A DNA stretch of 64,000 nt from Achromobacter seleniivolatilans (GCF_030864005.1 NZ_CP132976.1:5146001-5210000), one strand, 5' to 3'. Numbered from the stretch's first letter, positions 25,099-36,073 are shown. Program-made: numbers and translations. Notes: generated by a model from the letters alone, not told the origin.

Positions 25099-26211
25099 AT
25101 GAAGAAGACGCTATTGGCCGTCGCGTTGCTGGCAGGTTCTGCCGGCGCCGCGCAAGCCGCCGACTCCGTGACGCTGTACGGCTTGATCGACGCCGGTGTC
25201 GGATACGAGCAAGTGAAGTTCAACGGTGTGTCGCAAAGCCGCTTTGGCGGCGTGCAGGGCGTGAGCAGCGGTTCGCGCTTTGGCCTGCGTGGCACGGAAG
25301 ATCTGGGCGACGGCCTGCGCGCCGTGTTCACCCTGGAAGGCGGTTTTGGTCCGATGAACGGTAAGTCGGCGCAAAACGGCCGCCTGTTCGGCCGTCAAGC
25401 CACGGTGGGCCTGGACAGCGATTCGTGGGGTCGCCTGGAATTTGGCCGTCAGACGAACCTGGCTTCCAAGTACTTCGGTTCGATCGACCCGTTCTCGATC
25501 AGCTACAACACCGCCAACATGGGCACCACGTTCGGTAGCGCCAACACGCTGCGCCTGGACAACATGGTCCTGTATCAAACCCCCAGCCTGGGCGGCTTCA
25601 AAGCTGGCATCGGCTACTCGTTCAGTGCCGACGATTCCATCAGCGACACCAAGCAAGTGGGCTTCGCAACCGGCAATAACAACCGTGTGCTGACTGCCGG
25701 CGTTCAATACGTTAACGGCCCGCTGAATGTGGCTGCTGCCTATGACCGCTTTGATCCTTCCAACGATCGTCTTGGCGGCAAGGATTCGGCTCGCATCCAG
25801 GAATACATCATTGGCGGTTCGTATGACTTTGAAGTCGTGAAGCTGGCTGCTGCGTTTGGCCAGACCCGCGACGGCTGGTTCCTGGGCCAGAACATGGGCA
25901 CGACGCCGGACGGCATGACGAATCTGGGCACGTTCAAGCTGGCTGATGGCTTTCGCGCCAACTCCTACATGATCGGCGCGACCGTGCCGCTGGGCCGCCA
26001 CGCCATCTTTGGTTCGTGGCAGCGCGCCACCCCGGGCAACGACAAGCTGACGGGTGATGACGCCACGTTCAACGTCTACAGCCTGGGCTACACCTACGAC
26101 TTCACCAAGCGCACCAACCTGTACGCATACGCCTCCTACGGCGACAACTACGCGTTCCAGCACGATGCGCGCGACACCGCTGTTGCGATGGGTGTGCGTC
26201 ACCGTTTCTAA
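25099..26211 (+). CDS. Outer membrane porin (Gram-negative porin, betaproteobacterial type)
   Basis: 370 residues from the ATG at 25099 (GGGGA upstream), which opens a signal peptide MKKTLLAVALLAG cleaved near AQA-ADSV. The mature start SVTLYGLIDAGVGYE and the segment GSRFGLRGTEDLGDGL are hallmarks of 16-stranded betaproteobacterial porins; the protein ends in phenylalanine (VRHRF), the expected outer-membrane assembly signal. It forms a trimeric pore for small solutes. The gene stands alone, followed by a hairpin. Codon use is notably regular, as expected of a highly expressed gene. Confidence 0.94.
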   Translation: MKKTLLAVALLAGSAGAAQAADSVTLYGLIDAGVGYEQVKFNGVSQSRFGGVQGVSSGSRFGLRGTEDLGDGLRAVFTLEGGFGPMNGKSAQNGRLFGRQATVGLDSDSWGRLEFGRQTNLASKYFGSIDPFSISYNTANMGTTFGSANTLRLDNMVLYQTPSLGGFKAGIGYSFSADDSISDTKQVGFATGNNNRVLTAGVQYVNGPLNVAAAYDRFDPSNDRLGGKDSARIQEYIIGGSYDFEVVKLAAAFGQTRDGWFLGQNMGTTPDGMTNLGTFKLADGFRANSYMIGATVPLGRHAIFGSWQRATPGNDKLTGDDATFNVYSLGYTYDFTKRTNLYAYASYGDNYAFQHDARDTAVAMGVRHRF

Positions 26212-26330
26212 GCGCAAAAGCGTCTGGCTGAACCCTGCTGAATGCGCGGCTTATCTCCGTGAGCCGCCGAGTGACAGCGAACCCCCCCCTAATTGGGTTT
26301 AGCCGGACGCCTTGGACGCGCAGAAGGGAA

Positions 26331-26350
26331 GGGCCTCCATCTGGAGGCCC
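26331..26350. terminator. Hairpin between convergent porin and ilvA
   Basis: GGGCCTCC (26331-26338), loop ATCT, GGAGGCCC (26343-26350), followed on the plus strand by TCTCGCTTTC. Likely terminates the porin transcript and may serve both directions. Confidence 0.6.
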
Positions 26351-26388
26351 TCTCGCTTTCTAGTCCTTGGATGTCATCGACAACCGGG

Positions 26389-27897
26389 CTACAGGAACAA
26401 CTTGTAGGCGGGGTTTTCGGTTTCGTTCCAGTGCGGATAGCCGAGCTCGGCGACAAAGTTCTTGAACAGCTTCTTGTCCGCCGGCGGCACCTGGATGCCG
26501 ATCAGGATGCGGCCGTAATCGGCGCCCTGGTTGCGGTAGTGGAACAGGCTGATGTTCCAGTCCGGATTCATGGCATTCAAAAAACGCATCAACGCACCCG
26601 GACGTTCAGGGAATTCAAAGCGGTACAGCAATTCATTGCGCGACAGCGCAGACCGTCCGCCCACCATGTGGCGCAGATGGGTCTTGGCCATTTCGTCGTG
26701 GGTCAGATCCAGCGTGTCGAAACCGTGTCGGCGGAAATTCGCGGCGATCTTGTCGGGCTCGGCCGCCGATGACACCTGGATGCCGACGAAGACGTGCGCG
26801 CGGTCCGAATCCGAAATACGGTAGTTGAATTCGGTCACGCTGCGTTCGCCCACCAGCTCGCAGAAGCGGCGGAAGCTGCCGCGCTGTTCCGGCATGGTGA
26901 CGGCGAAGACGGCTTCGCGCATTTCACCGACTTCGGCGCGTTCGGCCACAAAACGCAGCCGGTCAAAATTCATGTTGGCGCCGCAGGCAATGGCAACCAG
27001 CGTCTTGCCTTTCAGATGGTGTTCGGCCACGTACTGCTTGGCGCCGGCAACCGCCATGGCGCCAGCGGGTTCCAGCACGCTGCGCGTGTCCTGGAATACA
27101 TCCTTGATGGCCGCGCAGATCGAGTCGGTGTTGACCACCACGAAATCGTCCACGTATTGGCGCGTGAGCTTGAAGGTTTCCGCGCCGACCATTTTGACCG
27201 CAGTGCCATCCGAGAACAGCCCCACATCGTTCAACTGCACTCGCCGGCCAGCGCGCACGCTGCGCAGCATGGCATCGGAATCTTCGGTTTGCACCCCGAT
27301 GATCTTGATCTCGGGGCGCAGCTGCTTGATATAGGCGGCCACGCCCGCAATCAGGCCGCCGCCGCCGATGGCGACAAAGATGGCGTCGATCGGGCCGGGG
27401 TGCTGGCGCAAGATTTCCATACCGACGGTGCCCTGGCCTGCAATGACGTCGGGGTCGTCGAAAGGATGGACGAAGGTCAGCTTTTCTTTCTTTTCCAGAA
27501 TCTGCGCATGGGCGAAGGCGTCAGAGAAACTCTCGCCAGCCAATACGACTTCACCGCCCAGACGGCGCACGGCGTCAACCTTTACCTGCGGGCTGGTCGT
27601 GGGCATGACGATCACAGCGCGGCAGCCCAGCCGGCTGGCCGCCAGCGCCACGCCCTGGGCGTGGTTGCCGGCCGATGCCGCAATAACGCCGCGATTTCGC
27701 GCAGCCGGCGTCAGGTTGGCCATCTTGTTATACGCCCCGCGCAACTTGAAGCTGAATACGGCCTGGGTATCTTCGCGCTTGAGCAGGATCGTGTTTGCCA
27801 TCCGCTGCGACAGCAACGGCGCTATTTCCAGCGGAGATTCGACCGCGACGTCATAAACCTTGGAAGTCAGGATGCGTTTCAGATAATCAGTGGACAT
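26389..27897 (-). CDS. ilvA: Biosynthetic threonine ammonia-lyase
   Basis: 502 residues from the ATG at 27897. The catalytic PLP domain (1-320) has the lysine K51 in FSFKLRGAYNK and a glycine-rich phosphate loop (GGGGLIAG). Two ACT-like regulatory repeats follow (about 325-502). It deaminates threonine to 2-oxobutyrate, the committed step to isoleucine; the long form with regulatory domains is expected to be inhibited by isoleucine. It is a single gene divergent from the YqaA-like gene. Confidence 0.95.
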   Translation of the reverse strand: MSTDYLKRILTSKVYDVAVESPLEIAPLLSQRMANTILLKREDTQAVFSFKLRGAYNKMANLTPAARNRGVIAASAGNHAQGVALAASRLGCRAVIVMPTTSPQVKVDAVRRLGGEVVLAGESFSDAFAHAQILEKKEKLTFVHPFDDPDVIAGQGTVGMEILRQHPGPIDAIFVAIGGGGLIAGVAAYIKQLRPEIKIIGVQTEDSDAMLRSVRAGRRVQLNDVGLFSDGTAVKMVGAETFKLTRQYVDDFVVVNTDSICAAIKDVFQDTRSVLEPAGAMAVAGAKQYVAEHHLKGKTLVAIACGANMNFDRLRFVAERAEVGEMREAVFAVTMPEQRGSFRRFCELVGERSVTEFNYRISDSDRAHVFVGIQVSSAAEPDKIAANFRRHGFDTLDLTHDEMAKTHLRHMVGGRSALSRNELLYRFEFPERPGALMRFLNAMNPDWNISLFHYRNQGADYGRILIGIQVPPADKKLFKNFVAELGYPHWNETENPAYKLFL

Positions 27898-28052
27898 GGA
27901 CTGCGCGTGGCGACAAGAGTGGGGGGCGTGGGCCAGATTATTGCAGGGAAAGCCGCGTAGGCAGTAAGGTTTCTGCCGCTCTTCCCGCAGGTTGGACGCT
28001 GGCGAGCGCAATGATTCCAACAGAGCCCGGCACGCGGCTACACTCGCGCATC

Positions 28053-28589
28053 ATGGAAGAAAGTCTCTTATCCGCGGTTCATTGGTTGCTGGAGATGCTG
28101 GCGTTGCCCTCGGTGGGCCTGTCCGCCATCTTCACCGTATCGCTTGTGTCCGCGACCTTGTTGCCGCTGGGCTCCGAGCCGGCGGTGTTCGGCTACATCA
28201 AACTTTCGCCAGACATGTTCTGGCCGGCCATCCTGGTGGCGACGGCAGGCAACACCATTGGCGGCGCAATCAGCTACGCGATGGGCCTGGGCGCCGAAAA
28301 GGCTGTGCAACGATGGAAAGAAAAGCATCCGCATCCCCACCCGGACGCGACGGAAGGCGGGCGGATGCGCGGCCGTTGGAACGAGCGCGCTCATAATCTG
28401 TTGCACCGCATGGGGCCGCCGGCCCTGCTGTTGTCCTGGCTGCCTGCCGTGGGCGACCCCCTGTGCGCGGTAGCGGGATGGCTGCGGCTGTCCTTTTGGC
28501 CCTGCGTCGTCTACATGGCCATAGGCAAATTCTTGCGGTATCTGGTGATGACCGCTGGCCTGTTGTGGTTCTTTCCCGGCCAGATTTAG
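28053..28589 (+). CDS. YqaA/DedA-related membrane protein
   Basis: 178 residues from the ATG at 28053; the frame is open further upstream but that part overlaps ilvA and has no conservation. Three to four hydrophobic segments, with TLLPLGSEPAVFGYI and GNTIGGAISYAMG typical of the YqaA branch of the VTT/DedA superfamily, and a His/Pro-rich cytoplasmic loop near residue 90. DedA relatives affect membrane lipid and proton-gradient homeostasis; the specific role of YqaA is not known. Confidence 0.85.
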   Translation: MEESLLSAVHWLLEMLALPSVGLSAIFTVSLVSATLLPLGSEPAVFGYIKLSPDMFWPAILVATAGNTIGGAISYAMGLGAEKAVQRWKEKHPHPHPDATEGGRMRGRWNERAHNLLHRMGPPALLLSWLPAVGDPLCAVAGWLRLSFWPCVVYMAIGKFLRYLVMTAGLLWFFPGQI

Positions 28590-28720
28590 CACTGACACTT
28601 AACTTAATCGGGGACGGGTTATACCGCTTTCCCCCCGCTTTTTGCCGGCTTCCCAAGGGTATTAGGGGTCAAGTCCGGTCAATGACATAAAATAGTTTTT
28701 TATGGGCCCCTCTTGCAGCC

Positions 28721-31700
28721 ATGAACGCCCCACTCGCCAGCCACATTTTGAACGGGGCGATGCCGCCCGCAGCACCCGCGCGCTTGCGCGAAATTCCCTA
28801 CAACTACACGTCATTCTCTGACCGCGAAATTGTCGGCCGGCTGTTGGGCGACGACGCCTGGAGCCTGTTGAGCGATCTGCGTGGCGAACGCCGCACCGGC
28901 CGTTCCGCACGAATGCTGTACGAAGTGTTGGGCGACATCTGGGTGGTGCGCCGCAACCCCTATCTGCAGGACGATCTGCTTGATAACCCCAAGCGCCGCA
29001 AGCAGCTGATTGATGCCCTGCATCACCGGCTGGGCGAGATCGACCGCCGCCGCGAACCCGGCCAGCCCACTGAAGAAGGCCATGATCCGCGCCGCGACGA
29101 AAAAGTCGTTGGTCTGCTGGCGCGCGCGCGTTCCGCCATTGCGGCCTTTGAAGGTGAGTTCGATCAGACCACCATGATGCGCAAGCAGGCGCAAAAGGTG
29201 CTGGGCCGGATCACGGCGCGCGACAACATCAAGTTCGATGGCCTGTCGCGCGTGTCCCACGTGACGGACGCGACCGACTGGCGCGTGGAGTATCCCTTCG
29301 TGGTGCTGACCCCGGACTCCGAAGACGAGATCGCCGCACTGGTCACCGCCTGTATCGAGCTGGGTCTGACCATCGTCCCGCGCGGGGGCGGCACCGGCTA
29401 TACCGGCGGCGCGATTCCGCTGACGTGGAAGTCGGCCGTTATCAACACCGAAAAATTCGACAAGCTGGGCAAGGTCGAGTCCTGTATCTTGCCCGGGCTC
29501 ACCGAGCCCGTGGCCGTCATCTATGCGGGCGCCGGCGTGGTGACCAAGCGGGTGTCCGAAGCCGCCGAAGCAGCGGGCTTCGTGTTCGCTGTCGACCCGA
29601 CGTCAGCCGAAGCCTCCTGTGTGGGCGGCAACATCGCCATGAACGCGGGCGGCAAAAAGGCCGTGCTGTGGGGCACCGCGCTGGACAACCTGGCCTGGTG
29701 GCGCATGGTTGATCCCGACGGCAACTGGCTGGAAGTGTCGCGCCTGGAACACAACATGGGCAAGATCCATGATGTGGAGATGGCCCGCTTCGAACTCAAG
29801 TGGTTTGACGGCAAGGGCAAGCCCGGCGAACGTCTGCTGAAGACCGAAACACTGGAAATCAAAGGCCGCGTGTTCCGCAAGGAAGGTCTGGGCAAGGACG
29901 TTACCGACAAGTTCCTGGCCGGTCTGCCCGGCATTCAGAAAGAAGGCTGCGACGGCCTGATCACGTCGGCGCGCTGGGTGTTGCACCGCATGCCGCGCCA
30001 CACGCGCACCGTCTGTATGGAATTCTTCGGACAGGCGCGCGACGCCATTCCGTCGATCGTCGAGGTCAAGGGTTACCTGGATGGCGAGGGCAAAGCCCGC
30101 GGCGCCATTCTGGCCGGGCTTGAGCATCTGGACGAACGCTATCTGCGCGCGGTGGGTTATGCCACCAAGAGCAAGCGCGGCGTGCTGCCCAAGATGGTCC
30201 TGATCGGCGACATCGTTGGCGACGATGATGATGCCGTGGCCGCTGCCGCCAGCGAAGTGGTGCGTTTGGCCAACACGCGCCATGGCGAAGGCTTTGTCGC
30301 CGTCAGTCCTGAAGCGCGCAAGAAGTTCTGGCTGGACCGCTCGCGCACCGCTGCGATTGCGCGTCACACCAACGCGTTCAAGATCAACGAAGACGTTGTG
30401 ATTCCGCTGCCCCGCATGGGCGAATACACGGATCACATCGAGCGTATCAATATCGAACTCTCCACCAGCAACAAGCTCAAGCTGCTGGGCGCGCTGGACG
30501 CCTACCTGTGCACGCCGCTGCCGGTGGGCAAGGCTGACGATGCGGACATCGAAAGCACCCGTGCCGAAGTGCTGGCCGAGCGCACGCGCCAAGCGCTGGA
30601 ATTGCTGGGCGCCACGCGCCAGCGCTGGCAGTGGTTGCTGGACAATCTGGACCTGCCGCTTGCTGAAGCTTTGCCGGAATTGCAAGGGCTGGGCCTGGGC
30701 GATGTGCACGCCGCGCTGTCCGACCGCCTGGCCGCGCAGCCGCAAGCGCGTCTGTTTGACGTCGTGCAGGACCGCACGATCCGCGTGTCCTGGAAGGTCG
30801 AGGTTCTGCCCGGCTTGCAGCGCGCGTTTTCGGGCGCTGCCTATAAAAAGATTGTGGATGAGCTGATCGCCATCCATGGGCGCGTTCTGAAGAGCCGCGT
30901 GTTCGTGGCGCTGCATATGCACGCGGGCGACGGCAACGTCCACACGAACATCCCGGTCAACTCGGACGACTACGAGATGCTGGGCGAGGCTCATGCCGCC
31001 GTCGAGCGCATCATGCAGATCGCCCGCGATCTGGATGGCGTGATCTCGGGCGAGCACGGCATCGGCCTGACCAAGTATGAGTTCCTGACCGAAGCCGAAC
31101 TGGCTCCGTTCCAGGACTACAAGCGTCGCGTAGACCCCAACGGCCACTTCAACGCCGGCAAGCTGATGCCGGGCGCGGACCTGCGCCACGCCTGGACGCC
31201 CAGCTTCAACCTGATGGGCCACGAGTCGCTGATCATGCAGCAAAGCGACATCGGCGCGATCTCGGAATCGATCAAGGACTGTTTGCGTTGCGGCAAGTGC
31301 AAACCCGTGTGCGCCACTCACGTGCCGCGCGCGAACCTGCTGTATTCGCCGCGCAACAAGATCCTGGCAACGTCCCTGCTGGTGGAAGCCTTCTTGTATG
31401 AAGAGCAGACCCGGCGCGGCGTCAGCTTGAAGCACTGGGAAGAATTTGAAGACGTGGCTGATCACTGCACCGTCTGCCACAAGTGCTACAACCCCTGTCC
31501 GGTGGATATCGACTTCGGCGACGTATCGATGAACATGCGCGCCGTGTTGCGCCGCATGGGCCGCAAGTCGTTCAATCCGGGCACGGCCAGCGCCATGTTC
31601 TTCCTGAACGCCAAGGACCCCGCCACGATCAACGCCACGCGCAAGGCGATGGTGGGCGTGGGCTACAAGGTTCAGCGCGCCGCGCATGATTTGTTCTCGG

Positions 31701-32680
31701 GCCTGGTGAAGAAGCAGACGGCCAAACCGCCCGCTACCGTGGGCAAGCCGCCGCTGCGCGAACAGATCGTGCACTTCGTGAACAAGAAGATGCCGGGCGG
31801 TCTGCCCAAGCAGGCCGCGCGCAAGCTGCTGGATATCGAAGACGCGAACTACGTGCCGATCATTCGCGATCCCAAGGCCACGACGGCCGACACGGAAGCG
31901 GTGTTCTACTTCCCCGGCTGCGGCTCGGAACGCCTGTTCTCGCAAGTGGGTCTGGCCACGCAAGCCATGCTCTGGCATGCAGGAGTGCAGACCGTGCTGC
32001 CGCCGGGTTATCTGTGCTGCGGTTATCCGCAGCGCGGCAATGGCATGACGGACAAAGCCGAGCAGATCATCACCGACAACCGGGTGCTGTTCCACCGGGT
32101 CGCCAATACGCTGAACTACCTGGATATCAAGACGGTGGTGGTCAGTTGCGGCACCTGCTACGACCAGTTGTCCGGTTATGAATTCGACAAGATCTTCCCG
32201 GGTTGCCGCCTGATCGATATTCATGAATATCTGCTTGAGAAGAACATCAAGCTGGAAGGCGCCAAGGGCGTGCGCTACATGTATCACGACCCCTGCCACA
32301 CGCCCATGAAGCTGCAAGAGCCGATGAAGACGGTGCGGGCGCTGGTGGGCGACGATGCGGTCAAGAGCGATCGCTGCTGCGGCGAGTCGGGCACGTTGGC
32401 GGTCAGCCGGCCCGACATTTCCACTCAAGTGCGCTTCCGCAAACAGGAAGAGTTGCTAAAGGGTGATGCCGCGGTGCGCAGCGATGGTTTCACGGGCGAT
32501 GTGAAGGTGCTGACGTCCTGCCCGTCCTGCTTGCAGGGCCTGTCGCGCTATGAAGGCGACACCGGCATGGAAGCGGATTACATCGTGGTCGAAATGGCGC
32601 GCCACATCCTGGGCGAAGGCTGGATGGAAGACTACGTAAAACGCGCGAATGCCGGCGGCATTGAGCGGGTGCTTGTGTAG
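28721..32680 (+). CDS. DUF3683 FAD-linked oxidase / Fe-S (GlcD-GlcF-like) fusion
   Basis: 1319 residues. An N-terminal DUF3683 region (about 1-150) leads to an FAD-binding type 4 domain (around 190-330, [14 protein letters not shown]) and an FAD-oxidase C-terminal domain. Two 4Fe-4S motifs follow, C854xxCGKCxxxC864 and C916xxCHKCxxxC926, then two cysteine-rich CCG domains with C1099-C1100 and C1219-C1220. In effect a glycolate or D-lactate dehydrogenase flavoprotein is joined to its Fe-S partner in one chain. It probably oxidises a 2-hydroxyacid and feeds electrons to the quinone pool; the substrate is unknown. No ribosome-binding site is obvious. A strong terminator follows. Confidence 0.9.
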   Translation: MNAPLASHILNGAMPPAAPARLREIPYNYTSFSDREIVGRLLGDDAWSLLSDLRGERRTGRSARMLYEVLGDIWVVRRNPYLQDDLLDNPKRRKQLIDALHHRLGEIDRRREPGQPTEEGHDPRRDEKVVGLLARARSAIAAFEGEFDQTTMMRKQAQKVLGRITARDNIKFDGLSRVSHVTDATDWRVEYPFVVLTPDSEDEIAALVTACIELGLTIVPRGGGTGYTGGAIPLTWKSAVINTEKFDKLGKVESCILPGLTEPVAVIYAGAGVVTKRVSEAAEAAGFVFAVDPTSAEASCVGGNIAMNAGGKKAVLWGTALDNLAWWRMVDPDGNWLEVSRLEHNMGKIHDVEMARFELKWFDGKGKPGERLLKTETLEIKGRVFRKEGLGKDVTDKFLAGLPGIQKEGCDGLITSARWVLHRMPRHTRTVCMEFFGQARDAIPSIVEVKGYLDGEGKARGAILAGLEHLDERYLRAVGYATKSKRGVLPKMVLIGDIVGDDDDAVAAAASEVVRLANTRHGEGFVAVSPEARKKFWLDRSRTAAIARHTNAFKINEDVVIPLPRMGEYTDHIERINIELSTSNKLKLLGALDAYLCTPLPVGKADDADIESTRAEVLAERTRQALELLGATRQRWQWLLDNLDLPLAEALPELQGLGLGDVHAALSDRLAAQPQARLFDVVQDRTIRVSWKVEVLPGLQRAFSGAAYKKIVDELIAIHGRVLKSRVFVALHMHAGDGNVHTNIPVNSDDYEMLGEAHAAVERIMQIARDLDGVISGEHGIGLTKYEFLTEAELAPFQDYKRRVDPNGHFNAGKLMPGADLRHAWTPSFNLMGHESLIMQQSDIGAISESIKDCLRCGKCKPVCATHVPRANLLYSPRNKILATSLLVEAFLYEEQTRRGVSLKHWEEFEDVADHCTVCHKCYNPCPVDIDFGDVSMNMRAVLRRMGRKSFNPGTASAMFFLNAKDPATINATRKAMVGVGYKVQRAAHDLFSGLVKKQTAKPPATVGKPPLREQIVHFVNKKMPGGLPKQAARKLLDIEDANYVPIIRDPKATTADTEAVFYFPGCGSERLFSQVGLATQAMLWHAGVQTVLPPGYLCCGYPQRGNGMTDKAEQIITDNRVLFHRVANTLNYLDIKTVVVSCGTCYDQLSGYEFDKIFPGCRLIDIHEYLLEKNIKLEGAKGVRYMYHDPCHTPMKLQEPMKTVRALVGDDAVKSDRCCGESGTLAVSRPDISTQVRFRKQEELLKGDAAVRSDGFTGDVKVLTSCPSCLQGLSRYEGDTGMEADYIVVEMARHILGEGWMEDYVKRANAGGIERVLV

Positions 32681-32693
32681 GCTGGGGCACCCC

Positions 32694-32734
32694 AAAAAAA
32701 AGCGCGGCCAGAACTTAACTGGCCGCGCTTTTTT
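32694..32734. terminator. Strong bidirectional terminator
   Basis: AGCGCGGCCAG (32701-32711), loop of seven, CTGGCCGCGCT (32719-32729), flanked by a run of A on the left and T on the right. It serves the convergent DUF3683 and Bug genes. Confidence 0.9.
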
Positions 32735-32747
32735 ATGCCTGATCGGA

Positions 32748-33716
32748 TTACTCCAGCTTGATGTTGGCCTTCTTGATCACGTCAGCCCAGGCAGCGCGTT
32801 CCTGCTCCGCATAGGCTTTGAAATCCTGTGCCGACATCGGCATCGGGATCACGCCCATATCCAGCATTTTCTGCGAAACGGCAGGGGTCTTGAGCGTGGC
32901 GTCCAGGTCGGCCGACAGCTTCTTGACCACGGCTTCCGGCACGCCGGCCGGACCCACCAGACCTTGCCAGGCATAAGCCGTGAAATTGGCGACGCCTTGT
33001 TCTGCCATCGTCGGCGTGTCAGGCAGCACCGAGACGCGCTCGGGGGTGGCTGCGGCCAGGACGCGCAGCTTGCCCGCCTTGACGTTGGGCAGACCAGAGG
33101 CCAAATCGATGAACATCATGTCGACCTGTCCGCCCAGCAGATCCTGAATGGCGGGGGCGGCGCCCTTGTAGGGCACGTGCAACAGATTGGCGCTTGTGCG
33201 CTGCTTGAATAATTCCAGCGCCAAATGGTGCGGAGAACCGGCGCCGGCGGACGCTGCCGTCAGCTTGCCCGGTTCCTTTTTGGCGGCGGCCAACACATCG
33301 TCCACCGTCTTGTACGGAGAATTGACGTTCACCGCCAGCAGCAGCGGGAACTTGGCAATGCCGCCGATGTACGTGAACTTGGACGGATCGTAGGACAGCT
33401 TGGCGTACAGCGACGAGTTGAAGGCCAGGGTGCCGGAGTCGGCCGTGCCGATCATGTATCCGGTGGGTTCCGACTGCGCAATGGCGGTCGCGCCGATGAT
33501 GGTGGCCGCGCCGGGGCGGTTTTCAACCACGATGGTCTGGCCCAGCGGTTTTTCCAAACCGGATGCGACTGTGCGGGCGACCACATCGGTGCCGCCGCCT
33601 GCGGGGTAGGGCACGATCCAGCGGATCGGTTGCGTAGGCCAGGATTGGGCGGATGCAGCGGTTGCGGCCAGCGACAGGGCGGCCAGCGCCAGCAGGCGCT
33701 TTGCGTGGGATTGCAT
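32748..33716 (-). CDS. Bug/TctC family periplasmic binding protein
   Basis: 322 residues with a signal peptide ending ASAQS (residues 21-25) and the family segments WPTQPIRWIVPYPAGGGTD and VENRPGAATIIGA. Bug proteins bind carboxylates or other small organic acids and serve TctAB permeases. No permease gene is nearby, so this is one of the orphan Bug proteins that are abundant in Bordetella and Achromobacter. The ligand is not predictable. Confidence 0.9.
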   Translation of the reverse strand: MQSHAKRLLALAALSLAATAASAQSWPTQPIRWIVPYPAGGGTDVVARTVASGLEKPLGQTIVVENRPGAATIIGATAIAQSEPTGYMIGTADSGTLAFNSSLYAKLSYDPSKFTYIGGIAKFPLLLAVNVNSPYKTVDDVLAAAKKEPGKLTAASAGAGSPHHLALELFKQRTSANLLHVPYKGAAPAIQDLLGGQVDMMFIDLASGLPNVKAGKLRVLAAATPERVSVLPDTPTMAEQGVANFTAYAWQGLVGPAGVPEAVVKKLSADLDATLKTPAVSQKMLDMGVIPMPMSAQDFKAYAEQERAAWADVIKKANIKLE

Positions 33717-33878
33717 GGGGTGTCTCCTCGTGCGGGTCTGTATGAGCGCGACGTCGGCTGCGTCTTGTTTTGCGTCGTCAGTCTGCGTCGCTATTTTTGC
33801 GTCGCTATTATGCCTCGCGTTCCCAGCACAAGGGGGCCGGATGGCCCCCCTGTTTTCCCGCAGTGCACCACGCCCTAT

Positions 33879-34598
33879 CTATTGCGGATCGGGATAGGTG
33901 CGGGCGCCGAAGATCGCCGTTCCGATGCGCACTTCGGTCGACCCTTCTTCAATCGCCAATTCAAAGTCGCCGCTCATTCCCATCGACAACCGGTCGAGCG
34001 TTATGCCTGGGATATTCTCGGCCCGCAGGCGGTCGCGCAGTTCGCGCAGCGCCCGAAAGCAGGCCCGGACCTGTTCAGGATCGGGCGAGTTCACGGCCAG
34101 CGTCATCAGGCCTTTGACGTGCAAGGTCGGGTATTCGGTGGCGATCAGCCGCAAGAAGGCTGGCACATGCTCTGCCGCCATACCGAATTTGCTGGGCTCG
34201 GACGAGGTTTTCACCTGCACCAGCACGTCGAGCGTCCGGCCCTCGTTTTGCAGGCGGCGGTGCAGGGCTTCGGCCAGGTCGGGGCGATCCAGCGATTGCA
34301 CTTCGGTGGCGTCGCGGGCGGCGTCGCGAGCTTTATTGGTTTGCAAGTGGCCAATAAGCACCCATTGCAGGCCTTGGCCAGCCAGCGCAGCGGCCTTCTG
34401 CCGGATCTCTTGTGTCTTGTTCTCGCCAAAGCGGCTCAGGCCCAGCGCCATGGCTTCGCGGATGGCGTCCACATCGAAGGTTTTGCTGACAGGCAGCAGG
34501 ACGACGTCTCCGGGCGGCCGGCCGGCGCGCGTGCAAGCGTCGGCAATGCGTTGCTGGATCTGGGCCAAGCGCCCGGCCATGGTGTCTTCGGTGGTCAT
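33879..34598 (-). CDS. PLP homeostasis protein (YggS/PROSC family)
   Basis: 239 residues. A one-domain PLP-binding barrel with the cofactor lysine K39 in LLPVSKTFD, then FGENKTQEI, WVLIGHLQTNKA and SMGMSGDFELAIEEGSTEVRIGTAIFG, all diagnostic of the YggS family. It buffers free pyridoxal phosphate and affects amino-acid balance rather than catalysing a known reaction. It is divergent from an aminotransferase gene, itself PLP-dependent. Confidence 0.94.
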   Translation of the reverse strand: MTTEDTMAGRLAQIQQRIADACTRAGRPPGDVVLLPVSKTFDVDAIREAMALGLSRFGENKTQEIRQKAAALAGQGLQWVLIGHLQTNKARDAARDATEVQSLDRPDLAEALHRRLQNEGRTLDVLVQVKTSSEPSKFGMAAEHVPAFLRLIATEYPTLHVKGLMTLAVNSPDPEQVRACFRALRELRDRLRAENIPGITLDRLSMGMSGDFELAIEEGSTEVRIGTAIFGARTYPDPQ

Positions 34599-34798
34599 GC
34601 AACCCTCTTGCGGGAACAGAATGTCCCATAGTGTAGGACCCAGCAGGATCGTTTCACCACAATGGTCACATACGGCGTTGACCCTGCGTAATTGGCAGGC
34701 TTAGAATTTGAAGATATTTGTTTAGATTTCAATGTTCTAAGCCCTCCGGCGCCGCCCCTTCCGGCGACACGGTTTTCCACCTACCCAGTCCCCCCGCC

Positions 34799-36040
34799 AT
34801 GTCCAGCGCAGCGCCAGAATACGTTTTTGCCACGCCTTTCTTGAATCCCCCCGCGTCCCCCATTCGATCGCTCATGCCCTATGCCTTGCGGCCGGGCACG
34901 ATTTCGCTTGCGGGCGGCTACCCCGCTCAAGCGCTGTTCGACGTGGATGGCCTGTCGATTGCGTCGACGCAGGTGATGTCTCGCCTGGGGGCCTGCCTGC
35001 AATACTCCAACATCGATGGCCAGGCCAGCCTGCGTCACGAGCTGGCGCGCTTGTCCGCCGCTCGGGGTCTGCACTGCAATGCCGATACCGAACTGGTTGT
35101 GACTGGCGGTTCGCAGCAGGCGCTGGCGCTCTTGACCCGCGTCATGCTGCAACCCGGCGACCACGCCATCATCGAATCGCCCGCATTTCCGAATTCCGTG
35201 CAGGCGTTGCGCTATACGGGCGCCACGGTGCACACCGTGACGTCTGGCCCCGATGGTATCGATGTGGACGCGCTGGACGAATTGGCCGGACGTATCAAGC
35301 CGAAAATCGTTTGCGTCGTTGCGTCGTTCTCGAACCCCTGCGGCGCCACGTTGACGCGCCAGCGCCGCCTGCGTTTGCTGGAACTGGCGGTCAAGCACCG
35401 CTTCCTGATCGTTGAAGATGATCCCTACAGCGAACTGCGCTTCGCTGGAGAAGCCGTGCCCCCGATCACCGCGCTGGCCGAAGGCGAAGCCCGCCATTGG
35501 GCGGTCTATCTGGCCAGCATGTCCAAGACGATGGCGCCTGCGCTGCGCATCGGTTGGCTGATCGCTCCGCCCGAAATCCGCCGCCGCTGCGTCAGCGCCA
35601 AAGCGGCCGACGACATGGCGTCGTCCGCGTGGATTCAGGAAGTGGTTGCGCAATACCTGGCCAACGGCCGCTACGAAGAGCACGTGCCGCGCATTCGCGC
35701 TGCCTACGGCCTGCGCTGCGATGCCATGGCCGAAGCGTTGACGCGCGAGCTCGACGGCCGCGTCACCTTCCGCAAGCCTGAAGGCGGCATGTTCTTCTGG
35801 GCCCGCCTGACGGGCGACGTGGACGCGACGCGCTTGTTGCCCTATGCCATCGAGCACGAAGTCGTTTATGTGCCGGGCAAGGCGTTCTACGCTGACGAGG
35901 AAAAAGCGGATCTGTTTGCGATGCGCATGTCGTTTGCCACCATGAATGAAAGCGAGATCGCTCAGGGCATGGTGCGCCTGGGCCGCGCGCTGGAAGCGTG
36001 TGAAGCCAACGAGCCGGTGTCGATCTCGCTGGCGGCTTGA
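34799..36040 (+). CDS. PLP-dependent aminotransferase, class I/II fold
   Basis: 413 residues from the ATG at 34799; a TTG at 34718 is the alternative. The PLP lysine is K243 (ASMSKTMAPALRIGW); N179 (SFSNPCG) and the EDDPY segment (206-210) contact the cofactor. It resembles 2-aminoadipate/aromatic aminotransferases of the LysN/ARO8 type, without the GntR domain seen in the MocR gene of this window. Substrate not determined. It is divergent from the YggS-type gene with 200 bp between. Confidence 0.88.
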   Translation: MSSAAPEYVFATPFLNPPASPIRSLMPYALRPGTISLAGGYPAQALFDVDGLSIASTQVMSRLGACLQYSNIDGQASLRHELARLSAARGLHCNADTELVVTGGSQQALALLTRVMLQPGDHAIIESPAFPNSVQALRYTGATVHTVTSGPDGIDVDALDELAGRIKPKIVCVVASFSNPCGATLTRQRRLRLLELAVKHRFLIVEDDPYSELRFAGEAVPPITALAEGEARHWAVYLASMSKTMAPALRIGWLIAPPEIRRRCVSAKAADDMASSAWIQEVVAQYLANGRYEEHVPRIRAAYGLRCDAMAEALTRELDGRVTFRKPEGGMFFWARLTGDVDATRLLPYAIEHEVVYVPGKAFYADEEKADLFAMRMSFATMNESEIAQGMVRLGRALEACEANEPVSISLAA

Positions 36041-36046
36041 TAGAAG

Positions 36047-36073
36047 CCAAGCCGGTTCCTACCGGCTTTGGTT
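36047..36073 (+). terminator. Terminator-like hairpin after aminotransferase
   Basis: AAGCCGGT, loop TCCT, ACCGGCTT, followed by TGGTT; seven to nine bases past the stop codon. Confidence 0.6.

Noticed and set aside
29603..32428. 941-residue open frame antisense to the DUF3683 gene
   Set aside because: It mirrors the third-position GC bias of the real gene, has no recognisable domain and is rich in His, Arg and Gln as expected of a shadow frame.
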